A stretch of 64,000 bases of DNA from the NCBI GenBank assembly GCA_905221605.1, contig CAJNDS010002274.1, forward strand, positions 124,001 to 188,000, given 5' to 3'. Positions 10,544 through 21,980 of the stretch are shown in pieces. Source of the stretch: Symbiodinium natans. Taxonomy: Eukaryota; Sar; Dinophyceae; Suessiales; Symbiodiniaceae. The notes under the pieces are model-generated. The model searched no databases. It had not been told where the DNA came from and worked only from the letters and a program-made list of their open reading frames with translations. Position 1 is the first letter of the stretch, and the number at the start of each line of letters is the position of its first letter. The position numbers and the translations under genes are program-made.

Positions 10544-11775
10544 CTGGGGGTAGGACTCGAAATCCCCAAAGACCTTGCAGATTCTGAGCTCTTTCCTGCA
10601 ATGTCTTTAATGACGATTCGAGCTCGCACTGTAGTGGGAGTCTTTCGCGTTGTCACCCATCGACTTGGAATCACCTTCAAGGTTCCAGGAAACTTCTTCT
10701 CAAGTGCCTGCAACTCAGAAGCCGTTAGCAGATCCCCGGTCTCCATGTGACTCAGGTTGTTCACTTCCTTGAGCATTCCCTCCATGACTTCATCACCTGG
10801 CAGCTCAGACAACGTCGAATCATCAACTGCTGATCTCGGGCGCCAAACTCGTAGATGCGAACGCTTCCCAAAAGGCAACACGACACTGGTAGCATTTGGA
10901 GCAAATTGCACTGAATCCAACAAGCCGGAAAGCAAAGGCACATGCTCAGTCACCTGAAACACCTGCTCAACGAAACTGGCCAACAGCATGAAGATGTCGT
11001 TCCCTGTCTCACAGTTACGCACTGCCATCATGCATCCCTCCACACCGTGTCGTATCTCACGCTCAAGCTCGTCAACAGGGATCTCAGAGGACCTTTTGGT
11101 GTTGCCCGCATGCATCACAGGCTCAGTTTCAACGCCTTCGCTCATTGGCATGTCCTCATCATCATCAACTTGAGTTGCAATTGGAACCTGACTCACCGAC
11201 GAGGACGCAGTATTCTGGGACGACTCACTTTGCACAACAGGCCCAACTTCAGCAACCTCAAGCTCTTGGAATCTGACCTTCTGTCGTCTCTTACACGCAG
11301 CATTGTGTCGAATCCCTGGCACATCCATGCCAGACTCGCAAGCCGGGCAACCGCGTGTAAAAACATGGGCTTCTTTTGACTCCACATCAGCGCTCACAGT
11401 TGCTGATTTCTCCTGCCCGTCAGTGCGAGGCTTCTTAGCAGGGCTAACTTGCACACTATCACCCACGGAGTCATCCACAGACTGCTCTCCTTCTGCGTCC
11501 AGGGCTGACAGCGCGTCGTGCACAACACTTGGGGCGCGCGCCTCTTGTTCAACGACTTCCTGCACAGGAGGCACCTGAGCAGGCGGCGCTTGCACCACCA
11601 TTTCCTCTCCAACGTCATCAACAACCTGAGATCGCAACCAAGCTTCGTAGCGCTCACAGCACGCACGCACATGAGACAATCCCTTTCGGGACCCAAAACG
11701 CACCATGGAGTCCCAAGCTCGACACCCAGCAGACGCACCAAAACGATCAAAGATCTCCTTTGGCGGACCTGACAC
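10544..11775 (-). CDS. Copia-1 pol, middle part: integrase-RT linker and RT N-terminus
   Basis: A minus-strand frame continuing copia pol. It begins in GPPKEIFDRFG, crosses a low-complexity acidic linker (with a CPACESGMDVPGIRHNAACKRR zinc-like cluster), and ends in the conserved RT start (KVIPSRWVTTRKT, VRARIVIKDIAG, ISSPTP), where the introner-like insertion cuts it. Read-through into the insertion adds a few residues and a stop at 10519. At its 5' end it overlaps the Gag-integrase frame by about 29 nt in another frame, so an indel near 11.75-11.78 kb has disrupted the polyprotein. Product role: copia RT N-terminus. Confidence 0.8.
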
Positions 11776-14700
11776 AGGGCATTTCAGTGAAGCGCCTTGA
11801 GAACCAGGGAGAATTCTCGGCGCAACAGTCTCCTCTCACTGCACTCGGCCCTTGCTCACCCTTCACCTTCAGCACTGAAAACATGCCAGACTCAAAGAGG
11901 ACCTCAATCGGGTAGACAAGCTTGATGGACCTCGCCACGAATGCCTTAGGCACCAACTCTTGGCCAACACGCACATACGCAAACACCAAGTTGCCTAACG
12001 ACCCAAACTGAGGATGCAAGAAGGCTGCCGTCACAAAGCGAGACATGTTTGGGCACAAGCATTTCACTGAGTCAGGAACCTCAGCCAAAACTTTGGTCCC
12101 AAAAAGCGCAAACACGGCTTCAGGTAGCCGCCGCCCAACGGCAATCTCCTTTGGAGCCCGGTCGCCACCAAACGCCTTTCCATTAACGTTCACACTCATG
12201 CACAGATACGTAAGCGCCAACTGCATCAAATCTCGACGGAAGACAAGAACATACCCTAAGCTCTGAAAATCGCTTTGAAGTGTAGCAAGTCCTTCCTTCA
12301 GCATTCTCACTGTGCGTTCAGCCCCCCCAATCTGCTCATGCGCCTGCGGCGCGGCTTTCCTCACTAGGAAGGTGAACTTATCAGAGCTGCCCACAACAAA
12401 CGACTTCACAGCTTCTTCGGCATCCGTAAGCAAGGAAATGCTCACCACAGAGGCTGACAAACCAAACTCTGCCAACCACTTGTTCAGCAAGCTTCGGTCT
12501 TTGCTCAAATCTTCAGTCATGACGATGGCACCTACTGACGACGAGAAGGCCTCACGCAGCACCAAGATCTTCATGGTATCTCCGGACTGTCTCTCAACGA
12601 CACTGATTGACTCGCCAGCAGCACTCAAGTACATAAAATCGGCAACAATTTCAGTCTCAAGTCCATGCTCCAAGCGACGCCTATGCCGATTCACTTCCCG
12701 GGACTTTACACAGTGTTCACAGTCTGGATGAAAAGGCACATGTCCCTTTGTTCGATGGACTTCAAGTTCCTCCTGCGTACGCCGGGAAAGCACAGCAACA
12801 TGCCCAACGGACGCTGACGTAGCAACATCTTGTTCATACACGCCCTCTTCAAACAAGGTCAGCATTTGATCATGACCTGAGCTGTCCAGGACTTTGATCC
12901 AAGGAGTGTCGCACCAGATGCACGTGACAATCATCTCAACAGGAGTTCTCACGTGCGACACATGCACCCCTTCATCCAACACAACTCGCCAACCCAACCG
13001 ACCAAGCGCGCGCGTCGACAGGATGTTATAGGGAGTGTCACCAACCATCACTGGCACTTTGCACACACCATCCTTGATGACTCCCTTTTCATTCCGCGTG
13101 CGTACACGCAGAACAACACTGCAACGTCCTAGAAACGGAACCGGGGCGCCATTTGCTGCGGTAAAGAGTGCCCCACAAGGCACAATTTCGTCATGATGCA
13201 ACTGCTCAAGCGATTTCCGGGTCACCACACAGCTCGAAGCGCCTGAGTCCAGCAGCCAGTACTCAGATCCCAACGTCTCCTGGACTGACTGGAGCAACGG
13301 CTGACACAAGACCAACGCCGGCACGCTCTCAATGCAAGCGAGGACATGTTCAAAACGCGTATTGGGCTCATTTCTTTCAGCAGACAACAAAGAGGACAGT
13401 AGGAGAACAGTCTCAGCACTCGGCTCAGCGGAAGTTGGTTCCCCACAAGGTTCCTCCAAGGTCTCATCCCCGCCCGCTTCTGCGTACCACCACATGCCCG
13501 ACTCCTCATCGAACATCGCAAAAAGCTTGCCCTTCTTCCCGCCTTGGCCCTTTCCTTTTCCCTTTGAGAAAGAGGACCCCTTCTTTGGCGAAAACAACCT
13601 TTCTGCAGACCCCTTTGGCAGCCCAGACCCCTTTGGTGACGCACTGCCCTTAGGTCCGACAACGGCTCGCGCATCTGTGTCCTTGCTCTTGCTGCAGTTC
13701 ACTGAGATGTGGCCGAACTCTCCACACTTGAAGCATTTGGTTTTCGCAAGACTAACAGAACACTGGCTGGTGGCATGGCCTTGCTTGCCACAACGTCCAC
13801 ACCTCTCCATGTCTGTCCCCTTTGCACCACCCTTTGCTGCAAGCAACTGACCACCCCACTCATTCTCTGCAACGTTCAGAGTATCCGAATGTTCACGTGC
13901 CTCTTCAGTATGCAGGCCAAACACATGCTTCGCACCATGACCATGCAGTTCCATGAAGAGTCTCTGCTGCTGTTCCCAACGCAACGCCGACGCACGATAA
14001 GACCCATAGGTTTCACCTTGCGAGTGGTGCAACGTGTACGCCCTCGCATGATCTGGCAACGACCTGATGAGCAAAGTGAGCTGATCACTGTCAGTCAAGC
14101 CCAACCCAACTGCATCACCAGGTTCAAGTGTCGACAACAGACGTAGGTACCTTGCCACAGCGATCTCGATTTGTCGAACAGTATCAGCAACCGGAGCTGA
14201 CGTGCCACTTTGTGTCTGAAACGTTCTCGCCATCAACATGGCACGCAGTGACATTGCTTCAGCTCGACTTCGCAAAGAAAACTCACGCACAAGCTGCCTC
14301 AGGAGTTCAAAGCCATTGCCCATGTACGCAAGCGAGTTACCAAACATATCTCCTTGCATCGCAACCGCAACAATGTCCAAGCCTTCACCAAAGCTCTGAA
14401 TCATCAACGTGATGCGACCATGGTCCGAAAACGCCGCCTTTAAAACACTAAACAGCCGCACTCCCCGAGCTTGCTGACTCTTCGTCAAAGAGTTCCACGC
14501 TATCTGGGTGGGCCAGCGAGCCGCCTGCGCAATCTCCTTGCCAAACTCCACACTTGCCTGGTTTGCCCACGCAACCAGCTCGTGAATGTAAGCATTCATG
14601 CCAAGCACCTCGCCTTCACGCCCCTTCCAAGAAGCATGCTCTGGACTTGGAGGAGAACCAAGCCATTTCTCGCTGCGACTAAAAACATCACGATCATCCC

Positions 14701-15340
14701 CCCGACCCTGCTCGTGACTTGCAGAACTTATGGGCAACGTCAACGCCCCTTCTGGTCTTGCAAATGCCGGCACTCTGGGATCAGGAGGTGACTGCCCCAG
14801 CCTCTCCGGGACAAACTGCCCTGACTGCTGTTTCAACCGCTGACTTAAGTCCATGAAGACAGCACGCAACTCTTGCTCATTCATGCGACCTATCAACTGC
14901 CGTGCACCTGTCACATTGTCGTACGCTTGTCCTGCTACTTCAACACCTACTGCTTGTTTGCTCACGCTTCCCCTGTACAGCGCAGACATGTTAGGGACTG
15001 TTGCAAGACCAGGTGGCACTGCAAAACCCTCACGCTCTCCTCTCTCTCTCACCATTTCGGACGACGAAGGAGTTGAAGGTGGAACTGGCACGTTCACACG
15101 CACTCTGGTTGCACTTACTTGTCCTGGAAAGCTGCCATAGCGAGCCCAAGGGTCAGGTTGACTTCCATTACTCCATGGATCATCTGCTCTCATGCTCCCA
15201 CGTCTCTCCGCACCTTTTCCGTGACCTGCCTTGCCATGCCTCGACCCTTCCCCACACTCACCTCCAGCCTCTGCAAGGCCTGGACTAAGTGGAGCTGGTG
15301 CCTCAGGACTTGGCCCTACGGGCATCTGAGCATCAGACAT
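11747..15340 (-). CDS. Copia-1 Gag-protease-integrase
   Basis: A long frame; the first ATG in frame is at 15340 (MSDAQMP), since upstream codons run into the primer-binding site and LTR without an ATG. The N-terminal Gag has two CCHC zinc knuckles (CGRCGKQGHATSQC and CFKCGEFGHISVNC, about 13.69-13.81 kb), then a Lys/Gly-rich stretch. The protease active site is WLLDSGASS near 13.24 kb. Integrase has the HHCC module (HRTKGH...CEHC, about 12.74 kb), then the catalytic triad in EIVADFMYL, LLTDAEEAV and IGGAERTVRMLKE. Gag and pol are fused without a frameshift. It ends at a stop caused by an indel near 11.76 kb. Confidence 0.9.
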   Translation of the reverse strand: MSDAQMPVGPSPEAPAPLSPGLAEAGGECGEGSRHGKAGHGKGAERRGSMRADDPWSNGSQPDPWARYGSFPGQVSATRVRVNVPVPPSTPSSSEMVRERGEREGFAVPPGLATVPNMSALYRGSVSKQAVGVEVAGQAYDNVTGARQLIGRMNEQELRAVFMDLSQRLKQQSGQFVPERLGQSPPDPRVPAFARPEGALTLPISSASHEQGRGDDRDVFSRSEKWLGSPPSPEHASWKGREGEVLGMNAYIHELVAWANQASVEFGKEIAQAARWPTQIAWNSLTKSQQARGVRLFSVLKAAFSDHGRITLMIQSFGEGLDIVAVAMQGDMFGNSLAYMGNGFELLRQLVREFSLRSRAEAMSLRAMLMARTFQTQSGTSAPVADTVRQIEIAVARYLRLLSTLEPGDAVGLGLTDSDQLTLLIRSLPDHARAYTLHHSQGETYGSYRASALRWEQQQRLFMELHGHGAKHVFGLHTEEAREHSDTLNVAENEWGGQLLAAKGGAKGTDMERCGRCGKQGHATSQCSVSLAKTKCFKCGEFGHISVNCSKSKDTDARAVVGPKGSASPKGSGLPKGSAERLFSPKKGSSFSKGKGKGQGGKKGKLFAMFDEESGMWWYAEAGGDETLEEPCGEPTSAEPSAETVLLLSSLLSAERNEPNTRFEHVLACIESVPALVLCQPLLQSVQETLGSEYWLLDSGASSCVVTRKSLEQLHHDEIVPCGALFTAANGAPVPFLGRCSVVLRVRTRNEKGVIKDGVCKVPVMVGDTPYNILSTRALGRLGWRVVLDEGVHVSHVRTPVEMIVTCIWCDTPWIKVLDSSGHDQMLTLFEEGVYEQDVATSASVGHVAVLSRRTQEELEVHRTKGHVPFHPDCEHCVKSREVNRHRRRLEHGLETEIVADFMYLSAAGESISVVERQSGDTMKILVLREAFSSSVGAIVMTEDLSKDRSLLNKWLAEFGLSASVVSISLLTDAEEAVKSFVVGSSDKFTFLVRKAAPQAHEQIGGAERTVRMLKEGLATLQSDFQSLGYVLVFRRDLMQLALTYLCMSVNVNGKAFGGDRAPKEIAVGRRLPEAVFALFGTKVLAEVPDSVKCLCPNMSRFVTAAFLHPQFGSLGNLVFAYVRVGQELVPKAFVARSIKLVYPIEVLFESGMFSVLKVKGEQGPSAVRGDCCAENSPWFSRRFTEMPCVRSAKGDL

Positions 15341-15380
15341 CACAACACTGGTTGGCGGAACTGGTGTGGAAGCTCTCAGA

Positions 15381-15392
15381 GCTCCGCTACCA
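15381..15392 (-). promoter_or_regulatory. Copia-1 primer-binding site
   Basis: TGGTAGCGGAGC on the minus strand, directly inside the 5' LTR. It resembles the plant copia iMet-tRNA site TGGTATCAGAGC and is identical to the site in Copia-2, so it is probably the tRNA primer site of this lineage. The tRNA was not verified. Confidence 0.65.
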
Positions 15393-16070
15393 TGTAAAAC
15401 TACCAAACCCTAGAACCCCCAAAGCGCCTGCACAGGTTGTTTGTTCGCGCACAAAGCGAAAGCTCACCAAGCTGAGACATGTCGTTCAAGCTTCTTTACA
15501 GTGCTGTTCAAGCTACGACTTTGACACTTTGCTCCTCTGCGTGACTTGAGCCACGCATTCAAAGCATGAGACACTTCCAGCTTCAGCTGGTTGTTCCTCC
15601 CTGCTGCTTGTTAACTTGTTAACACGCAGCTGCTGCCAAAACAAAATTTCGCAACAAAAGCTTCCATACTATACAACCAAGGCCTACTTTACAAACGCAT
15701 GACATGCTTCCAAAACTCTCCATGACACGCTCAGCATGCAAACTTTCCTGTTGGGTTCTTAGCTGAGATCCATCCAGGCAAGTTAGCAGCTCAGCATTGC
15801 ATGTCTCACAGTCCAGGCTCAGTGCTTTTGCAAAAGACTTCTCCAGCAAGAAAACGCCCGTGCCCACGCAGATTATGCAAGCTCCAAACTTGCACAACAT
15901 ACCAGAAGCAAATGCGTTGCCTTCCAAAAGCAATGCATATAGCCAATCCATCATTTGCTAACACCAAGAGGGCAGAAGCTGGCACTTACAGAAAACTTGC
16001 AGATATCCATATTGCTCTTCCACTAAACCAAGCCCAATGGTCAGGATTTAGAAACCATTATATTTCCACA
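15393..16070 (-). repeat. Copia-1 5' LTR
   Basis: 678-bp LTR; TG at 15393, CA at 16070. It matches 5507-6308 apart from the 123-bp insertion and small indels. In element orientation it would carry the promoter. Confidence 0.92.
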
Positions 16071-16790
16071 AAATGTATTTAAAAAGGCATTCCACGCCAC
16101 CACTTGCAAATCCAAATTAAAATGCATTTCACCCCACTTGCAAACTTAAAATGTGTTAAAGGCATTCCACGCCACCGCTTGGTGTTTAATTTAAAACCAA
16201 ATGTGTTAAAAAGGCATTCCACACTTGCAAACCCAAAATGTGTTTGAAAGGCATTCTACGCCACAACTTGCAAACCCAAATGTGTTTAAAAGGCATTCCA
16301 GGCCACCAAATGTGTTTAATTCCACGCTACCACTTTGCAACCCAAACGTGTGAAAAGGGCATTCCATGCCACTTGCAAACCCAAATGTGTTTAAAAAGTC
16401 CCACGCCACCACTTGCAGTTTAAAAGGCATTCCAAACCCAAATCTGTTGAAATTATACACATTTTGCAAGTGGTGGCGTGGAATGCCTTTTACACACATT
16501 TGGGTTTACAAGTGGTGGCGTGGAATGCCTTTCAAATACATTTGGGTTTGCAAGTGGTGGCCTGGGATGCCTTTCAAACACTTTGGATTTGCAAGTTCCT
16601 TTTAAATATTTAAGTTTGCAAGTGCTGGCGTGGAATGCCTTTAAACACATTTGGGTTTGCAAGTGGTGGCGTGGAATTAAACACATTTAGGTTTGCAAGT
16701 GGTGCGTAAAATGCCTAAGCAAATCCAAATGTTGGCATCCCACGCCACCACTTGCAACCCAAATATATGTTGGCATTCCACGCCACACCA
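16071..16790. repeat. 42-bp minisatellite array, right part, with an inverted block
   Basis: Continuation of the 4.5-5.5 kb array, far more degenerate. Units are in plus orientation at 16071-16440, inverted at about 16455-16720 (GCAAGTGGTGGCGTGGAATG), and plus again at about 16730-16785. The inversion could let the DNA fold on itself. Copia-1 inserted at the junction of the clean and degenerate halves. Confidence 0.88.
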
Positions 16791-18727
16791 TGGTCAGTAA
16801 GGCCAAGTTGCATGCCTGAGTACTGGATACAGCATAAGCTTCTGGGTCAAGCACTAGCAGCCAATCGGTTGGTAATAGTTATAAGTGTTTAAGTAACTTT
16901 GCTTAGGGCCTTGCATGCCAGCCGGGCATGCAGTAGCAGCTTCTGGCGGTTTTCTTTTCTTACTGCCAGGATTTTTTTTGTTTTTTTTTGCATAATGGCT
17001 GTTTGTCTTATACACAGGGAGAGTGGTATCTTATCGACTCCACCCAACTAGGCGCTGAACTCTTCGCGCTCCTCTTGGAAGCAACGGCCTTTCGACTTAA
17101 TCTGAATTTGGTACAATTCCAAGTGATTGTTTATGGACTGACTTTTGCTGTTCTTTGGTGGGGTCGCAGGCGCCTCTGTCTAATCAATCCGCCTAATGAG
17201 TCCTCTCAATCTGACGATCGACCCATGTTGCGAGTCCTGATGCCAAATATTAAGTGCAACACATGCGGCAACAGAGTGGTTACCTTAATACGGACTTTTG
17301 TGCTTTGTGATGAACAGGGCTTTGTGGCACGTCTGCACTAAAATTCAACCGCCTTTCCCTTCCAGTGCAATTCTTAAATGCAAAGTGTGCCTTACCTTTA
17401 AAGGTCATCTGTTCAGATTGGTGTCCGCCTTGTCAAGCTTGCCTTGATTCTGGGGTTAGATGTTCTGCAGCCCACTAAACGCGTTCACTGAGTCAGTGAT
17501 TCTGCGGGCGCAACATATCACTGTGGATACGGCCATGAGGCGCGCCGGACATCATGCCCAACCCTGTCCCTAAACCGCTCTCTCATCAGCGGAGCTGCAT
17601 ATTACAGCTAGACAGGTGGTCAAGCCTACATGCCATGTACAAGGTTCACGAACTAGTGCTGGCTCACTGTGAAGGCAAGTAGACTGTGCACTGCGCAAGT
17701 CTCTACCATGGGCCGACCAACGGCGCCTCGAGCCCTGGAGGTCCGTAGTGTAGCAGAAAGCTGCAGCAAAACGGCTTTCTCGCACTTACTCACCATGAGT
17801 TGCAGCATAACCAACCACACCAACGTAGAACGCTGCTGCAGAAAGGCTTTCTCGCACTTACTCACCAAGAGCGACAGCGCCCATAGACACACAGAGGAAC
17901 CACAGCAATGAGTACTGGTTGTAGGAGCACAGCAATCGCGTGCTACAACAAACAAGAAGTGCTCAGCAGCAAGGAAGAAGGGGTCCTCACGCATAACCGA
18001 GACCATTGCCACCACGTAACATACTGCAGAGGAGCCAGAAGAGCATGTTCAACTTCTCTGAAAATGGGTGCCCACGCAAGCCAATAAACGGCCAGACCGT
18101 CAAAGGTAGCTGCAGCAGGCTTTCTCGCGCTTACTCACTACAAAGCCACAGCACTTTCACCCGTTCGCAGAGAAACTGCCCAGTTGTGACAGGCGAATCC
18201 TCGTCACCAACTCACTGGCCTGCTCTGTCAGACCAAAAGATGCTGCAGCAGCAACACGGCTTTCTCGCTCTGACTCACCATGAGCCACAGCACTGCCAGG
18301 GGATGACTTGACGCAGCGTCTTCAAAATTGCAAACGATAGTGCAGGGGCCGAGAGGTCAGCACCCATCCCATCCAAACCAATTCGTAGACCGGCACGATG
18401 TCCGGCGCCATGCGCCCCCCGCCATCTTCCCACCCGAGGGAAGCCGTGCGCTGTCAGCACGATGTAAAGGTCACTCCTCCGTGGGGGGCCCGGAGGAAAC
18501 CCTCATGGCAGCCATCTGAGTGTCCTGCTATAGTGTGCTCGGAGTAGATGGCTCCCGGACTTGGGACCGGGACGAGCTCAAACAATGTATAGGAGTAGTC
18601 ATCGCCCCAAACTGCGCGGCCTCGCATGCCCATGAAAAGGTTTTTCGGCGCCCCAAAGGGGGCCGAAATGTAGCAGCAGCATACCCATCCACGAATCCCT
18701 GCTTGCAGCGAACCACCAAATAGAACC
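16791..18727. other. No gene recognised; contains a four-copy short repeat
   Basis: A 117-codon plus-strand frame (16988-17341) has a hydrophobic stretch (VIVYGLTFAVLWWG) and a CNTCGN pair but is not recognisable. Between 17757 and 18300 a motif of about 45 bp recurs four times (separate entry). The remainder has scattered short frames without domain signatures. Confidence 0.4.
17757..18300 (+). repeat. Four dispersed copies of a ~45-bp motif
   Basis: Copies begin near 17757, 17829, 18105 and 18238. Each has GCTGCAGCA-like DNA, then GGCTTTCTCGC, then TTACTCACCA or a close variant, then AGCCACAGCA-like DNA. Spacing is irregular (about 72, 276 and 133 bp), so this is not a simple tandem array. 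Confidence 0.7.
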
Positions 18728-21700
18728 TCAACGAAAAACCGCCTCCAGTGGTAGAACCGTAGTAGGAGCATGAATGGTGCAAGGGCTCTCCACTGCCAGT
18801 GGGATACTACAGGTGCTTGCCACATCGCGCTCAAGTGGCAGGTGGGGGAGCCACATGTCCAGCACAAGTTTCATCGTGGGGCCCAGCTCATGATACGGTA
18901 GTGGCAGATCCGTCAGGTGCGGCTTTGCTTCCGCCAAGAGGACTTTGATGCAATCACTTCGTAGGTCTGCGATACCCCGATTTGAGGCAGGGGGCAGCCG
19001 GAGAAATTTCTCCAGGTCGGGGCGGGTTATCAGTCGTCCTAGTACGGATTTGACGAATGCTTGGGAATCTCCCGGCAGCTGGACAGAGCCGCAGGCGACA
19101 CCCATTAAAGATGCTCGGACTGCGCGATCAAGCCGAGGGTCAGCCAAGCCACGAATCTTTCGAGTAAGGTCTTTATGCGCACACAGTACTTGAATGGTAC
19201 CGAACAAGAAAATAAAAATTAAGCTCCTTAATGATAATGTCTATTGTATTTTGTTGTTTTTTTTCAGGTGGATATTTGTGCAGAAGAGATGGGAAACAGC
19301 ACATAGTCCCCCGGCGTAAGCTGGAAGAGCTCCTCACTTTCGACAAAGTGGCCATAAGAGTGCCCACCATTGCCGAGTGCATCAGACCCGGAGAAATAGT
19401 AAAGGCGTGCTCCCTCGCGGATCGCTCGCTCTCTTGCTGCCAAACTGGGCCGGAAGATGCAGAGCTGGTCGCTCTCATGGTGAACAAGGCTAACAGCATG
19501 CCGCAATTCCGAGGTAAGAATCTAGCGCAACATGGCTCGTGGCATGGCTATTCCGCCCAAGCGTGCGTCGATGGGGACAAGTCACCCTTGCATTGGGGAA
19601 GTTGTTGACGCTCGTGCCAAGCAATAACCGCAGCTGCGCCCGTATAGGAGCCAGCTGAGAATCCAGCGACGCGCAATTTGCATTCACCTGCTCTACCCGC
19701 GGCGAGGCTCACATGCAAAGCCGTTAACGCAGCAGTGTGTGGCATGTGCAAATGGGCCAAGGCAGGGTGCATTGTTAAGGAGGCTTCGACGGAGCTAATC
19801 CTAGCTCTCACAGCAGCAGGCAATCCACATCCTTCCACCTTGGGGTACAAAGCACGCGCCCACACCTGGGCAGCCTGAGGCAGGAGCAGCAGAGCATGGG
19901 ATGCGTTGCCGCTGGACGAGAGCAGTAGCGGGCCATGAGTGAGGTCGTATCTGACAGGCTTACCCTGGTTTTCACGGACTGCCTCCATCTCCAGGCCCGT
20001 CAGTGCATAAGAGTTGGCGGTGTGGATGATACTGCCGGACACAGAGGGGGGCGTATTCTCTTTCTTCCCGTTCATCCCACTGATGAAGAGCGACCGACAC
20101 TCCCCTGCAGTCGTTAAGTAAGGCTTTGGGGGCGGGTACTGGAAAGCAGGAAAGGCGAAGGCTGCAAGGGCTTGCTGCACCCGCAGGGCTAGTCCGTCGT
20201 CCCAGTATTGGCTCAGGCCCAAAGGCGTGGCCTTAGTATCTTCCACAAAGAGAGTCCAGGGCAAATCCGCCTGTGCAAACCATGCGTGCGAGGCGGCAGC
20301 CAGCATAGCTAGCTGCCCTTTCGGGGTGTTAGGCCGGTATTCCGGGGTGGCTTTGCAAGAGGACAAGACCTCTTTTTTCCAATACATGAGAACCCCAGGG
20401 AAAAGTTGGAGCCTCACTGGCCCGCTGCCCTTTTTTCCTACCGAAGCCCACAGAGGGACGGTGGAACCATTGCCCCAAATGGACTCGGGCAAGGTGGGCA
20501 GCCGGTTCACGTTCCCCCAGAGCTGCAAGATACTTTTCCCTTTAGCGCCATATCCGTGCACAAACGGGGGGGGCATAACCTCCGCATAACGATTGGCCAC
20601 AAGTCGGGGCCAGGGAGGATCGCCAATCGGGAATGAGAACTGCCATAACCGATGAGCAAGGGGAGGAAGCCCTGCTCGTAAGGACCTTGCCCCCAAGTTC
20701 GGACTCCTTTTACCTGCCCAACAGGGGAGCTGCCAAAGTTAATCTGTGGCTCCGGCCGGCCAACCTTAAGATTCGCCGTCTTCCACGCAAGCTCATGCAC
20801 ATACCTGCCGAGCAACGCCCACGCAAACACGAAGTCCGAATGCCTGCTGGCCTTTGTTCCAGCAAGAGGGGTATTGCGCAGGCACTGCAAAAGGTGGACT
20901 TGGTCCAACGGCACCTGATCATGCATGCCAGGCAATGGAGTGGGCACTCCATTGGGCATGATGATTCGCTGAAGCGCTTGGCCCAACGCGGAGCCTATGG
21001 ATGCCACCGCACTAGCAACATCGTCCGGAATGCAGAAGCGAGGGGGCTGGGGGTGCCTAGCATCTGGGGCATCCGGATAAAAAAGCACCAATCCACCATT
21101 TGCCTCAAGTTGGTCCTCTGACGCACAAACCATGCCAATTGAATCTGGCGAACGAGCTCCGCACGGTATGACTCCGTCCGGCGAGCAGCTCCACGGTGAG
21201 GATGGAAGCGAGCCACAGGGCTGTGTCTCGTCCACCTCCACGTCCATGCGGCCCAATGGCTCCGTCGATAGGGAGTTGGGCAGGAGGTCGAGGACTGCAA
21301 ACCTTCGTAGCTCCTCCGCTTCCCACCTGGCTGTAAAGAGAGTGTCATGATCAAGCAGCACCAGGACCAGCCCCGGCGCCAGGACCGGGGGCTATTGTCC
21401 GGCCAGAAAACGCTGGGTTGATTCAGTGGTGGAGCCTGCATGGGCCCTTCGTGTCCGGTGGCTGCACATGCCCAGGGGGGGGGATCTATCGCGCCAACAG
21501 GCGGAGCACTCTGTGGTGTAGATTCAGTGCAGATAACACACGCCCCCGTAAGACCACTGCGATGCGGCATGCTGCCAATGCCTGATCTTCCTGCATGCAG
21601 GAGAAAACAGCGAACGGTGGGTTGCAGGGCGAAACAAATTGAGTTGCTGTCTCTCAAAAAGGCAGAGTGATTCAGGCGCAGCAGATGTTGCACTTCCGGC

Positions 21701-21894
21701 GGAAAGCATTGGCACCAACCGGTTGCATCCAGTTCATCAGGTCGGATGACGCCTACTTGCAACTGCCTGGTCATCGCGATATCACTAGTCCCTAGAGTGG
21801 CCAGTGCATTAGCTGTCCTTGCTTGGCGACAAAAGACCTGGAGCAAGTGCGATCCCGCAGGGATCGTGTAAGGTTGACACGCATAGGACTCCAT
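18728..21894 (-). pseudogene. Decayed minus-strand gene with a GxSxG motif, possibly alpha/beta-hydrolase-like
   Basis: Successive minus-strand frames read as one protein: 21894-about 21360 (ATG, MESYACQ), about 21361-20650, about 20690-19590, about 19580-19266 and 19188-18728. Frame changes lie near 21.36, 20.66 and 19.59 kb, and there is a stop near 19.53 kb. Near the C-terminal half, LRVAGFSAGSYTGAA has the nucleophile-elbow pattern GxSxG; further on, LYYFSGSDALGNGGHSYGH offers a candidate catalytic His. A probable GA-AG intron separates the last two pieces (19265-19189). Substrate is unknown. Copia-2 sits just upstream of its ATG. Some frame changes could be further introns rather than damage. 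Confidence 0.45.
19189..19265 (-). other. Probable 77-nt GA-AG intron
   Basis: On the minus strand the flanking coding segments (ISSAQIST and LCAHKDLTRKIRG) join in frame if a segment starting GAAAAAAAAC and ending ACCATTCAAG is removed. GA at the 5' border fits the unusual splice donors reported for dinoflagellates. No transcript evidence was available. Confidence 0.45.
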
Positions 21895-21980
21895 GGCTGC
21901 AATTACCGACGTGGCCTAACCTGCTGTCAAGAGTGGCAACCTAGACAGTTTCAAGAAACGTAGTTGGGCAACAAAAAGCG

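Larger units (their letters stand above)
5507..16070 (-). mobile_element. Copia-1: Ty1/copia LTR retrotransposon, nested in the minisatellite
   Basis: A minus-strand element bounded by LTRs (5507-6308 and 15393-16070) that begin TG and end CA on the plus strand. The 5-bp target duplication AAATG lies at 5502-5506 and 16071-16075, so both outer ends are intact. Minus-strand order is gag, protease, integrase, RT, RNase H, as in Ty1/copia. A primer-binding-like TGGTAGCGGAGC abuts the 5' LTR (15392-15381) and a purine tract GAAAGGGGG abuts the 3' LTR (6317-6309). It is defective: the LTRs differ by a 123-bp insertion, there is a frame change near 11.76 kb, and a 1.06-kb insertion lies in RT. Confidence 0.93.
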
